The notes under the pieces are model-generated. The model did not search any database, had not been told where the DNA came from, and saw nothing but the letters and a program-made list of their open reading frames with translations. From NCBI GenBank assembly GCA_963649715.1, contig CAVJIV010000013.1:1-64000 (forward strand): a DNA stretch of 64,000 nucleotides, written 5' to 3'. A program made the position numbers and the translations under genes. Source of the stretch: CAG-488 sp963649715. GTDB lineage: Bacteria; Bacillota; Clostridia; Oscillospirales; Acutalibacteraceae. This document shows positions 43,117 through 51,976 of the stretch, piece after piece. Each line of letters starts with the position of its first letter. The stretch's first letter is position 1.

Positions 43117-43579
43117 TTAAATCCCTCTTGTTCCAAACGGTCGTGTCCATGATTATCGTAACGGGACCGTCGTTGTGAATCTCAACCTGCATATCCGCTC
43201 CGAATGAACCGTGCTCGACCTTTTTAATTCCGTTTATTTTCAGCTGCTCCATAAAATACTCATAAAGCTCATTGGCATAGTCGGGCTTCGCCGCCGTTGT
43301 AAACGAGGGTCTGTTGCCCTTTTTGATATCTGCGCAGAGCGTAAACTGAGAAATTGCAAGAACCTCGCCGTCAATATCAAGTATCGAGAGATTCATCTTC
43401 TCGTCCTCGTCCTCAAAAATACGCAATTTGGCTATCTTTGCGGCAAGAATCTCCGCATCCTTTTTCGTATCATCGGGAAATACGCCCAAGAGCACATTAT
43501 ATCCCTTGCCGATTTTTCCTATCGTTTCCCCGTCAACGGCTACCGCCGACGATTTTACTCTTTGTACTACCGCTTTCAT
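43106..43579 (-). CDS. dtd: D-aminoacyl-tRNA deacylase
   Basis: 157 residues, standard. MKAVVQRVKSSAVAVDGE opens the fold, LAISQFTLCADIKKGNRPSF contains the SQFTL motif, and HNDGPVTIIMDT is the Gly-Pro loop that excludes L-amino acids. It frees tRNA from D-amino acids. Position directly after relA is conserved in Firmicutes. Confidence 0.95.
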   Translation of the reverse strand: MKAVVQRVKSSAVAVDGETIGKIGKGYNVLLGVFPDDTKKDAEILAAKIAKLRIFEDEDEKMNLSILDIDGEVLAISQFTLCADIKKGNRPSFTTAAKPDYANELYEYFMEQLKINGIKKVEHGSFGADMQVEIHNDGPVTIIMDTTVWNKRDLNDG

Positions 43580-43591
43580 AAAAATTACCTC

Positions 43592-45871
43592 TTAACTGTT
43601 TGCACGCTCAACATCAAGAACGCCGTTTATTTTTCTCAGTTTCGCCATAACGCCGTTAAGATGCTCAATTCCGTTAACGCCGATCGTCAATTCGAGCGAC
43701 GCTCTGCCGTCCTTTTTGCTCTTTGTATTGATTCCGTAAATCATAACACGCATATCCGCTATCATCTTTGAAATATCCGCCATCAAGCCCACACGGTCAA
43801 GGCAGGCAAGCGAAACCGTAGCGGTGAAATCCTCCTTAACGGATTCATCCCAGCCGGCAGGGATCCATCTGTCCGGCTCATCGGCAAGCTCGATGACCTT
43901 CGGCACATTCGTGCAATCCCGCTTGTGGATAGAAACGCCGTGACCTCTGGTGATAAATCCGATTATCTTATCGCCGGGAACAGGACTGCAACACTTCGAA
44001 AGCTTGATAAGGCAGTTGTCTATACCCTCAATGACAACGCCTTCGCTGCTCTTGGTGCGCTTCTTCTGCGAGGGCTTCGTTATCTTGATAACATCCTCCT
44101 CAACAGACTCAGGCTGTTTAAATTCCTTAACATACTCGTCCTTGATATGCGGCATCATCTTGTTCAGCGAAATTCCGCCGTAGCCGATCGCCGCATAGAA
44201 ATCATCAATGCTGTTGAATCGCTGACGCTGCGCAATTTCAAACAAAAACTTTTCAAGCTCACGGTCGTTGAGCCTTATGAAGTTGCGCTTAAATTCACGC
44301 TCAACCTCCATTTTGCCCTCAAGGATATTTTCCTCTCTGCGCTCTTTCTTAAACCACGAACGGATCTTGTTTCTTGCGCCGCTGGTTTTGACAAATTTAA
44401 GCCAGTCACGGCTCGGGCCCTTGTTCTGCTGGGAGGAGGTGATAATTTCAACTATTTCACCCGTCTTTACAACATAATCTATCGGAACGATTCTTCCGTC
44501 AACCTTTGCGCCGACCATTCTGTTGCCGACCGCCGAGTGTATGGCATAGGCAAAGTCAACGACGGTTGCACCTGCCGGAAGATTGATGACCGTTCCCTTG
44601 GGGGTGAAAACAAAAACCTCCTCCTGCACAAGATCGGTCTTTATTGTGTTTACAATATCCTGCGGATTTTCGGAAACATTCTGGCTTTCGAGAAGCTGAC
44701 GAATCCATGAGAATTTTTCTTCAAACTTCTGCCTGCCGTTCATTCCGAGCTTATATTTCCAGTGGGCGGCAACACCGTACTCAGCCGTGCGGTGCATCTC
44801 CCATGTTCTTATCTGAACCTCAAACGGTATGCCCTCGTCGCCGATTACCGTCGTATGCAGGGACTGATACATATTCGCCTTCGGAGTTGAGATATAGTCC
44901 TTGAAGCGTCCGGGAATGGACTTGAACATATCGTGGATTATTCCGAGACAGTTGTAGCAGTCGATAACATCGTCAACGATTATTCTTACGGCATATATAT
45001 CGTAGATTTCGTCAAAGCTCTTGCCCTGCATATACATCTTACGGTAAATGCCATGAACGCTTTTTATCCTGCCGGAGAAGCTTGCGTTCGGGACAACCAG
45101 CTTGATTCTGTCGCTTATTTTTTTCTGAATACTGTCAAGATATTCCTTTCTTTTTGACTGCTGCTGCTCAAGTCTGTCCCTGATTTCCTTGTAGGCAACG
45201 GGGTCAAGGTAGCTTATTGCAAGATCCTCAAGCTCCTCCTTAACGCCTCTGATACCGAGACGGTGAGCGATCGGGGCATAGATTTCAAGTGTTTCCTGAG
45301 CTTTTTCACGTCTTTTATCCGGTCGCATAAAAGACAAGGTTCTCATATTGTGTATGCGGTCGGCAAGCTTGATGATGATAACACGGATATCCTGCGACAT
45401 CGCCATCAGCATCTTGCGCACATTCTCCGCCTGCTGCTCCTCCTTTGTAAAGATAGGCACCTTGCCGAGCTTTGTTACGCCCTCAACAAGGTTTGCAACA
45501 TCCTCGCCGAATTCCTCCTGGATATTCTCCTTGGTCATGTCGGTATCTTCAACAACATCGTGCAGCAAAGCCGCAGCCATAGACTCCCCGTCCATACCCA
45601 AATTGTAAAGGATTATCGCAACGGAGATAGGGTGAATTATATAAGGCTCGCCGGAAAATCGGAACTGCCCCTCATGAGCCTTTTTCGCAATAAAATATGC
45701 CTTTTCAACGAGAGACACATCGTTTTCGGTCATGTTCTCCCTGATAAGCTTTATCAGCTTGCCGTAAAGCTCATCGGGAGTTTCCGGAACAAATTCTTCC
45801 TTTTCGTTACGCTGCCCGACCGCTTCGCCCATTGAGGCGGTTAATTTATTTTTTTCGTTAGCTTCTGACAT
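43592..45871 (-). CDS. relA: Bifunctional (p)ppGpp synthetase/hydrolase
   Basis: 759 residues. The HD hydrolase domain (~residues 40-200) has HPISVAIIL and ALLHDVVEDT; the synthetase domain (~250-400) has RIIVDDVIDCYNCLG and FKDYISTPKANMYQSLHTTV; then a TGS domain (VFTPKGTVINLPAGATVVDFAYAIHS), a helical region with a Cys-pair zinc segment (KCCSPVPGD, HKRDC) and a C-terminal ACT domain. It makes and degrades the starvation alarmone. HD residues are intact, so it should be bifunctional (Rel). It leads relA-dtd-MBL-hemZ. Confidence 0.95.
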   Translation of the reverse strand: MSEANEKNKLTASMGEAVGQRNEKEEFVPETPDELYGKLIKLIRENMTENDVSLVEKAYFIAKKAHEGQFRFSGEPYIIHPISVAIILYNLGMDGESMAAALLHDVVEDTDMTKENIQEEFGEDVANLVEGVTKLGKVPIFTKEEQQAENVRKMLMAMSQDIRVIIIKLADRIHNMRTLSFMRPDKRREKAQETLEIYAPIAHRLGIRGVKEELEDLAISYLDPVAYKEIRDRLEQQQSKRKEYLDSIQKKISDRIKLVVPNASFSGRIKSVHGIYRKMYMQGKSFDEIYDIYAVRIIVDDVIDCYNCLGIIHDMFKSIPGRFKDYISTPKANMYQSLHTTVIGDEGIPFEVQIRTWEMHRTAEYGVAAHWKYKLGMNGRQKFEEKFSWIRQLLESQNVSENPQDIVNTIKTDLVQEEVFVFTPKGTVINLPAGATVVDFAYAIHSAVGNRMVGAKVDGRIVPIDYVVKTGEIVEIITSSQQNKGPSRDWLKFVKTSGARNKIRSWFKKERREENILEGKMEVEREFKRNFIRLNDRELEKFLFEIAQRQRFNSIDDFYAAIGYGGISLNKMMPHIKDEYVKEFKQPESVEEDVIKITKPSQKKRTKSSEGVVIEGIDNCLIKLSKCCSPVPGDKIIGFITRGHGVSIHKRDCTNVPKVIELADEPDRWIPAGWDESVKEDFTATVSLACLDRVGLMADISKMIADMRVMIYGINTKSKKDGRASLELTIGVNGIEHLNGVMAKLRKINGVLDVERANS

Positions 45872-45917
45872 TTTTATACCACTCGGCTTATAACGCCGAC
45901 CCCTTTAAAAGTTCTGT

Positions 45918-46085
45918 TTAGGCAATACCGCACAATTGGATTATGCGAATTGCAAAGTAAGATTTTTCGTCAGGTTGCGCAAAAATTTTACAGGCTCGCT
46001 GACGCAAGTCAAGAAATTCTTGTGCAGCATGACGGAAACATATTCAAGCAAGGCGTACGCCTCAATTTGTGCGGTGTTGCCTTAA
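45918..46085 (-). repeat. Long (168 bp) copy of palindromic repeat at the recJ 3' end
   Basis: TTAGGCAATACCGCACAATT at one end and AATTTGTGCGGTGTTGCCTTAA at the other are inverted termini. The interior, reverse-complemented, matches the 3241-3404 copy over its length, including GCCTTGCTTGAAT and TTTCCGTCATGCTGCAC. Its outer 24 bases are translated as the last codons and stop of recJ. Confidence 0.82.
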
Positions 46086-48098
46086 TCTTTTGAGCACGGG
46101 CGCATCCTGCAAATTGACCTTCTCGCTCGTTTTCGGTGCGCTCAGTCCTCCGTTTTCATCTCTTTTCAGTATGCCCATTTCAAACATCGCTTCAATGGAA
46201 ACGGCAACCTGTCCGTAATCCTCTGCCCAAAGATCAAGCCTTTGGCAAAGCGTTTCCGTATCATAATTCCATCTTCCGACCGAGCGAATGTATCTGTATA
46301 CCTTGGCGGTCGTTTCACGCTGAGGAATCAAAAGCGAAGGGTCAAAGCCTTGATCCTTTCCTCTCATCAGCATTGAAAAATCTCTCATGCAGGCAAACAG
46401 CTCCTCCTCCGCCATGTCGTGAAGCTTTATATTTTTAAGCATTATGCTGACTCTGAGCCGACCGAGATATTCATTCGGTTCAAGACCGACCGCCACATCG
46501 ACCACATCGCCCTTAACAAACGGGAAATCCGCTTGAATCGTTCTGAATTTAAGCGTTTGCAGCGATACGCCGTTGCGCTCAAGAATCACCCTCAGGTGCT
46601 TACCGTTGCCTATCGGCTGAATATCGGTCACGGTCATATTGTAAAGCCCGAAAACAGGCTGGGAATTGCCTGCTCCGAAAGGCTCAAGCTGCTCGACGGT
46701 TTCGAGCATTTCAACATTCACGCAAGCCGGATTGAGCTTGAAATCAATGCTTTGAACGGGAAAAGGCATTTCAATTTCATCGGCGTAGGAATTGACCGAC
46801 TTTCTGAAAGCGTCGATATTCTCCGCTTTGAGTCCGATTCCCGCAGCCAAGGTGTGACCGCCGAAATGGGTCAGACAATCGCTGCAATGCGAAAGAGCTT
46901 CATAGAGATTGAAGCCGTCAATGCTTCTGCCCGAGCCTTTTGCCTCGTCACCGTCAACGGTTATCACAAGTGTCGGCTTTCCGTATTTTTCGACAAGTCT
47001 CGACGCAACGATTCCGACAACGCCGTCGTGCCAGCCCTCGCCGGCAACAACGAGCACATTTTGATAGAGCCAAGTCGGATTGTTTTTTATCTGATCGACA
47101 GCCTGATTGAGGATCACCTGCTCCGTCTGCTGTCTTGAAATATTTTCGTCATTTATCTCCTGCGCAAGAAGCGTCGCTTCCTCATAATCATCGCTCAAAA
47201 GCAGTCTGATTGCTCTGTCTGCCGAACCCATACGGCCTGCCGCATTGATTCTGGGACAAATGCCGAAAGCAACCGTAGTCGAAGTCATCTTTCTTTCGGA
47301 AAGACCGGCTATCTCGATAAGAGCCTGAATACCCGTTCTGTCCGAATCGGCAATCAGCTGCACTCCCCTGCGCACAAGCTCGCGGTTTTCTTTTATAAGC
47401 GGCATAACATCGGCAATCGTGCCGATAGTCACAAGATCGACAAAGCTGTCCGTCACACCGTTCTCCTCGCCCTCAAGGGCGCATATCAATTTATATGCAA
47501 CTCCGACGCCTGCATAGTCTTTAAATTCAAGATTGCAGTCCTCTCTGTGCGGATCGACGACCGCAACCGCCTGCGGCAAGGTATCCGACGGAAGATGGTG
47601 ATCCGTCACAATAAGCTCCATTTCAAGCTCATTGATATATTTCGCCTCTTCAACGGCGCTTATTCCGTTATCGACGGTGATAATGAGCTTAACGCCCATC
47701 ATGCTGAGCTTGTCGATCGCCTCATAGCTGAGTCCGTAGCCCTCGGTATGGCGGTTGGGGACATAATAAACAACATCCGCTCCCTGCATTTCAAGATAGG
47801 AATACAAGAGCGAGGTGGAGGTCACTCCGTCGGCGTCGTAATCGCCGTAAATCGCAATCCTCTCGAAATCGTCAAGAGCCTTCTGTATCCTCTTGACCGC
47901 CGTATACATATCGGGAAAATCCATCGGGTCAACGCTTTTGCGCTCCCCTATTCCGAAAAAGTCCTTCGCTTCTTCAACGGTGTTTATTCCCCTTGTCGAT
48001 GCGATAAGCGCAGCGTACGGGCTGATATTCAGCGCTTCGGAAATCTTCGTTGCGTTTTCTTTATCGCCGCTTTTGACTATCCATTTTTTTCTGCTCAT
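46062..48098 (-). CDS. recJ: Single-stranded-DNA-specific exonuclease RecJ
   Basis: 678 residues of the DHH/DHHA1 family. Metal motifs: IYGDYDADGVTSTSLL (~residue 83), VDNGIS, VTDHHLPSD (DHH), and HFGGHTLAAG in the DHHA1 domain; an OB-like domain follows (~450-560). It degrades single-stranded DNA 5'-3' in recombination and repair. After the OB fold lies a ~110-residue helical extension. The last codons, LRQHRTN and stop, come from the end of a dispersed repeat, so the natural C-terminus seems to have been replaced. In many Clostridia apt lies between recJ and relA; here that position holds only the repeat. Confidence 0.93.
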   Translation of the reverse strand: MSRKKWIVKSGDKENATKISEALNISPYAALIASTRGINTVEEAKDFFGIGERKSVDPMDFPDMYTAVKRIQKALDDFERIAIYGDYDADGVTSTSLLYSYLEMQGADVVYYVPNRHTEGYGLSYEAIDKLSMMGVKLIITVDNGISAVEEAKYINELEMELIVTDHHLPSDTLPQAVAVVDPHREDCNLEFKDYAGVGVAYKLICALEGEENGVTDSFVDLVTIGTIADVMPLIKENRELVRRGVQLIADSDRTGIQALIEIAGLSERKMTSTTVAFGICPRINAAGRMGSADRAIRLLLSDDYEEATLLAQEINDENISRQQTEQVILNQAVDQIKNNPTWLYQNVLVVAGEGWHDGVVGIVASRLVEKYGKPTLVITVDGDEAKGSGRSIDGFNLYEALSHCSDCLTHFGGHTLAAGIGLKAENIDAFRKSVNSYADEIEMPFPVQSIDFKLNPACVNVEMLETVEQLEPFGAGNSQPVFGLYNMTVTDIQPIGNGKHLRVILERNGVSLQTLKFRTIQADFPFVKGDVVDVAVGLEPNEYLGRLRVSIMLKNIKLHDMAEEELFACMRDFSMLMRGKDQGFDPSLLIPQRETTAKVYRYIRSVGRWNYDTETLCQRLDLWAEDYGQVAVSIEAMFEMGILKRDENGGLSAPKTSEKVNLQDAPVLKRLRQHRTN

Positions 48099-48118
48099 AT
48101 CGCATCCCCTTTCTTTTA

Positions 48119-49228
48119 TTATTTGTCGTAAATTTCTTCGAGCTGCCGCACGGTATTTGAAATGTCAAACTGCCTAAGCTTATTTTCGTCCGCCGTTTTT
48201 CTCGGCTCGTCAAGCTTTTCGCTTATGAACTCCGCCCATTTTGAGGCACCGTTTTCAAGTGAGAAATATTCAATCAATCCGACATCGGCTTCCTTGGTAA
48301 CAACATCGGAAACAATGCAGCGAAGTCCTGCCGCCTGCGCCTCGATAAGAGAGAACGGAAGCCCCTCAAAAAGTGACGGCATCAGGAAGCAGTCACAACA
48401 GGAAAGAATTTCCTTAACGTCGGTTCTGACGCCCGTGAAAATAATTCTGTCCGAAACGCCGAGCCGAGTCGCTTCGTTTTTTGCGTCGGTTTCCAGCTCT
48501 CCTGCGCCGACCCAAAGGTATTTAAAATCATCTCTTATTTTTGCAAGCTCTGCAATTATTTCAACGGCAAAAATCGGATTTTTCTGAGCCGAAAGTCTGC
48601 CGACCGAAACGAGTAAATGCTTTTCCGTTCCGTCCGTGCCCAATGTCCGTGCGTCAAAATCCGTCGCTTCCCTGTAGCTCTCGGTGTCAATTCCGTTATA
48701 AATAAGCGTTGACTTTCTCTTGCCGTAGAAATATTCCGAAGCAACGTCCGAGCAAGCCAGGAGCTCGGTTGACGAACGAAGAATAAGCCCTTTCATCGTG
48801 CGGCTGTAGATTTTTTGCAGAAGCCTTTTCAGTGCCGCCAAGCTGCCGACGGGAGCATACTGACTTTTGGAATTGTGAGCATGGCAAATTCTCCTCGAAA
48901 TTCCGCATTTTTTCGCAATTGTCAGCGTTATTCCGTTGAGAAGATCCATGTTTGAATGGGCAATGTCAAAATGCTCCTCCGAAAGAATTTTTTTAATATT
49001 TTTGATATAATCAAGCTTCTTTTTCGGAGCGTCAAGATCGCCTGCGTGAATGACCCTTATGCCCATATCGGTAACTGCCTTTTCATGCAGACAATATACG
49101 CCCTCGTCAATCGCAATGATTACCGTTATATCATATTTTGTTTTGTCGATTTTTCCGAGCACATTTACAAGGAATGTTTCGATTCCGTTTGCGCTGAGCC
49201 CGTGCGAAAAAAATACGATTTTTTTCAT
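48119..49228 (-). CDS. Family 4 glycosyltransferase (GT-B)
   Basis: 369 residues. The N-terminal Rossmann domain begins KKIVFFSHGLSANGIETFLVNVL, a typical acceptor-side Gly-Ile loop; the C-terminal domain has LLVSVGRLSAQKNP (donor site), then MPSLFEGLPFSLIEAQAAGLRCIVSDVV, the EX7E retaining-enzyme motif. Such cytoplasmic or peripheral enzymes build capsule, teichoic acid or other cell-surface glycans. No other polysaccharide genes adjoin; it lies between recJ and a GPH transporter on the same strand. Donor and acceptor are unknown. Confidence 0.87.
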   Translation of the reverse strand: MKKIVFFSHGLSANGIETFLVNVLGKIDKTKYDITVIIAIDEGVYCLHEKAVTDMGIRVIHAGDLDAPKKKLDYIKNIKKILSEEHFDIAHSNMDLLNGITLTIAKKCGISRRICHAHNSKSQYAPVGSLAALKRLLQKIYSRTMKGLILRSSTELLACSDVASEYFYGKRKSTLIYNGIDTESYREATDFDARTLGTDGTEKHLLVSVGRLSAQKNPIFAVEIIAELAKIRDDFKYLWVGAGELETDAKNEATRLGVSDRIIFTGVRTDVKEILSCCDCFLMPSLFEGLPFSLIEAQAAGLRCIVSDVVTKEADVGLIEYFSLENGASKWAEFISEKLDEPRKTADENKLRQFDISNTVRQLEEIYDK

Positions 49229-49246
49229 GTCAACACCTGCCGGCTG

Positions 49247-50656
49247 TTATTTTTCGGAGACTGCCTCATGCTTCTTCGATACTGTGGCAAGCACCTCTTT
49301 TTTGAAATCGCCGTAAATCTTATATCTTTTTGAGAAAACGATGAATGATATAATAATAAGCACCGGAGGAACGATAAACATGAGCGCAGAGATAGCGTCC
49401 TTGGCCTCCTGTGTCTGTTCGGGAGCAGTTCCCTCATACTTTGTTATGCTGAAGGTCAGGTACATGATAATGCACTGAACGGTATATGCCATCTTCTGCA
49501 AAAAGCCCTTCATCGAAAAAGTAAGGCTCTGATTTCTCTTGCCGAGCTTATATTCGCCGTAGTCAACAACATCGGCAAGCATAACTGTCTGATTAACAAA
49601 CATACTTCCGATACCGATCGAGGTAACAAGATAGCATGCGCCGAGTCCGTAAACATTGCCGCCGAAGCCATAGCCGATAATAGCCATGCCGATATATCCG
49701 ACCGCCGCCATTCCGAGCGAAAGCTTGTAGATATTTCTGTTGTTCATATTGAGCTTTGAGCAAATCGGGATAACGGCAATACCGATTACCGAGCCGACAG
49801 CGCCGAACAAATTGAACTTTGACTGGAGGTTGAGGTCGCCCGCAACCGAATTGAAATAATAGCTGCTGATGCCGGAGGTCATGTAGTAGCCTGCGTTTGA
49901 AATCATCGCAAAAAGCATAAAGGTCAAAAGCTGATCATTGTTCTTTACAACATTTATCGCCGCCTTGAACGAGAACTTCTCGCCGCCTTGAACAACATTT
50001 CTTTCCTTTGTTGAGGCAACGCTTATGCTCGCAAAAACAACGAGCATAACGGCGGCTATGATCGACCACTTTCCGAAGCCGATTCTAAGGCACTCCGGAG
50101 TCATCGTCTTAAGGCTGCTCTCGCTCGAACCGCCGAAATACGCAACAATGGGAGCGGTAAGAATAAGCACGATACCCTGACCCAAGCCCGAAAAGGTTCT
50201 CGCAACGGTTGAAATGAAATTTCTGTCCTTCTCCTCGGTCGCAAACGACGGGATCATTGACCAGTAAGGGATATCCGCCAATGTGTTTGACATACCCCAG
50301 AACACATAGAAAACCGCAACATAAACATACATCCAAACAGAATCGGTTTTTATTCCGGGATTGTTGAAAAGCAGGCATAGCACAATGGCATTCGCAAATG
50401 CGCCCCTCAATATCCACGGACGGTATTTGCCCATTTTGCTGTTTGAAATATCAACAATCGTTCCCATCATCGGGTCGTTGATACCGTCCCACAGTCTTGC
50501 AATGGGAGCGAGAATCAACAGAAACAGAGAGCTGATACCGAGCGCATTCGTAAGATAGAGCGAAAGGTAAGAATAGAACAATCCGTAGCTGAGGTCAAGG
50601 CCGACTGCGCCGACGCCGTAGCCCAGCTTTTCTCTTAAGGGAACTTTTTTATCCAT
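49247..50656 (-). CDS. GPH/MelB-type sugar transporter (fourth in window)
   Basis: 469 residues from ATG 50656; the frame is open to a TTG at 50674 without a better site. About 12 helices, with VPLREKLGYGVGAVGLDLSYGLFYSYLSLYLTNALG, read in segments, typical of GPH symporters; the loop DISNSKMGKYRPWILRG (~residue 70) replaces the usual GKFKPY. VDYGEYKLGKRNQSL lies in the later half. It is probably a sodium- or proton-coupled glycoside importer; no hydrolase neighbour tells the sugar. A short palindromic repeat lies about 20 bases before the start. Confidence 0.83.
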   Translation of the reverse strand: MDKKVPLREKLGYGVGAVGLDLSYGLFYSYLSLYLTNALGISSLFLLILAPIARLWDGINDPMMGTIVDISNSKMGKYRPWILRGAFANAIVLCLLFNNPGIKTDSVWMYVYVAVFYVFWGMSNTLADIPYWSMIPSFATEEKDRNFISTVARTFSGLGQGIVLILTAPIVAYFGGSSESSLKTMTPECLRIGFGKWSIIAAVMLVVFASISVASTKERNVVQGGEKFSFKAAINVVKNNDQLLTFMLFAMISNAGYYMTSGISSYYFNSVAGDLNLQSKFNLFGAVGSVIGIAVIPICSKLNMNNRNIYKLSLGMAAVGYIGMAIIGYGFGGNVYGLGACYLVTSIGIGSMFVNQTVMLADVVDYGEYKLGKRNQSLTFSMKGFLQKMAYTVQCIIMYLTFSITKYEGTAPEQTQEAKDAISALMFIVPPVLIIISFIVFSKRYKIYGDFKKEVLATVSKKHEAVSEK

Positions 50657-50677
50657 TTTGATACCTACTTTCAAATT

Positions 50678-50721
50678 TTAAGACAATACCGCACGCTTCA
50701 ATTGTGCGCTATTGCTTTAGA
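50678..50721. repeat. Short copy of palindromic repeat in transporter leader
   Basis: TTAAGACAATACCGCACGC faces GTGCGCTATTGCTTTA around a short loop. It lies between a likely TATAAT (minus strand, ~50722-50729) and the transporter start. Confidence 0.65.
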
Positions 50722-50773
50722 TTATATAATATCACAAATTTTCATTTTATACAATAGCTAACCGCCTATAAAT

Positions 50774-50816
50774 TTAAGGCAATACCGCACGATTGAAGTG
50801 TGCAATATTGCCTTAA
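50774..50816. repeat. Short copy of palindromic repeat, best-preserved ends
   Basis: TTAAGGCAATACCGCAC and GTGTGCAATATTGCCTTAA bracket a 7-base centre; the TTAAGGCAATA arms are perfect inverted repeats. It lies in the 260-base gap between the aromatic operon and the GPH gene, which otherwise holds two further repeat pieces and a probable promoter. Confidence 0.75.
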
Positions 50817-50846
50817 TGTATTAACGAGTATTTTCGTCGATTCCGT

Positions 50847-50889
50847 CGGCAAAACAGCCGCTGAGAATTGCGCTATGATTTAATCGGCG
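50847..50889. repeat. Relative of the second palindrome family
   Basis: CGGCAAAA, then CGCTGAGAATTGCGCTA, then AATCGGCG follow the same order as CGGCAAAA, GCTGAGAATTGTGCT and AATTAGCG at 35844-35886. It lies just downstream of the last gene of the aromatic operon. Confidence 0.6.
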
Positions 50890-50916
50890 TTACCGAACAA
50901 GGCGTGCAGCTCAAAT

Positions 50917-51945
50917 TCAAAGCTTATCGGCAATCTCGAAAATCAGCTTTTCGGTCTTTTCCCAGCCGAGGCACGGATCGGTAATCGACCGGCCGTAAAC
51001 GCCGCCGTCGGTTTTCTGCGCTCCGTCCTCAATATAGCTCTCAATCATCAAGCCCTTGCAAAGCCTTCTGATATCTGGATTTTCCCTCATGCTGTGGATA
51101 ACATCGAGTGCGATTCTCGGCTGTTCTCTGAACTTCTTGCCGGAGTTCGCATGGTTTGTGTCGACAACAACCGCGGGATTTTCAAGTCCCGACTTCAAAT
51201 AAAGCTCGTTGAGCTTAACAAGATCCTCATAGTGATAGTTCGACACATTCTGTCCGTCGGTAGTCTGGAAGCCCCTGAGAATTGCGTGCGAAAGCGGATT
51301 GCCCTGACTCTCGACCTCCCAGCCTCGATAAATAAATGTATGGCTGTGATGACCTGCTGTGATAGCATTCATCATAATTGAAAGGTCGCCGCCTGTCGGG
51401 TTCTTGAGTCCGACGGGGATATCAAGTCCGCTCGCCGTGAGTCGGTGCTGCTGATTTTCCACCGACCTTGCGCCGACGGCAACATACGAAAGCAAATCGG
51501 AAAGATATCTGTAGTTATCGGGATAGAGCATCTCGTCCGCAGGCGAAAGACCGTAATCCCTAAGCGCACTCATATGAATCTCTCGAATCGCAACAATGCC
51601 CTTGAGCATATCTGGGTGCGAATTCGGATCGGGCTGATGAAGCATACCCTTGTAGCCGTCGCCCGTAGTTCTCGGTTTATTGGTGTAAATTCTCGGAACG
51701 ATGATGAGCTTATCCTCAACCTGCTCGCTTATCTTTTTCAGTCTGCCGATATAGTCAAGAACCGAATCGTTCCTGTCCGCCGAGCAGGGTCCTATTACAA
51801 GCAAAAATTTTTCGCTCTTGCCCTCAAAAACATCTCTTATTTCCCTGTCTCTTTTTTCTTTGACAGCTTTCATGCTGTCGGTAACGGGATAGTGCGCCTT
51901 TACATCCTGCGGTATCGGCAGCTTGTGGTAAAATTTCATGTTCAT
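50917..51945 (-). CDS. aroF: 3-deoxy-7-phosphoheptulonate (DAHP) synthase, class I AroFGH type
   Basis: 342 residues. It condenses phosphoenolpyruvate and erythrose 4-phosphate, the entry step of the shikimate pathway. VIGPCSADR, PRIYTNKPRTTGDGYKG, GARSVENQQHR and GLKNPTGG are conserved E. coli-type type I-alpha motifs; the C-terminal metal ligands appear in DTNHANSGKKFREQP and GLMIESYIEDG. This type is feedback-inhibited by single aromatic amino acids in other bacteria; which one cannot be read. It is the last gene of the operon, an unusual place for the first enzyme. Confidence 0.94.
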   Translation of the reverse strand: MNMKFYHKLPIPQDVKAHYPVTDSMKAVKEKRDREIRDVFEGKSEKFLLVIGPCSADRNDSVLDYIGRLKKISEQVEDKLIIVPRIYTNKPRTTGDGYKGMLHQPDPNSHPDMLKGIVAIREIHMSALRDYGLSPADEMLYPDNYRYLSDLLSYVAVGARSVENQQHRLTASGLDIPVGLKNPTGGDLSIMMNAITAGHHSHTFIYRGWEVESQGNPLSHAILRGFQTTDGQNVSNYHYEDLVKLNELYLKSGLENPAVVVDTNHANSGKKFREQPRIALDVIHSMRENPDIRRLCKGLMIESYIEDGAQKTDGGVYGRSITDPCLGWEKTEKLIFEIADKL

Positions 51946-51976
51946 AATATATCAATCCTTTGCTTTGATTTGCTGA

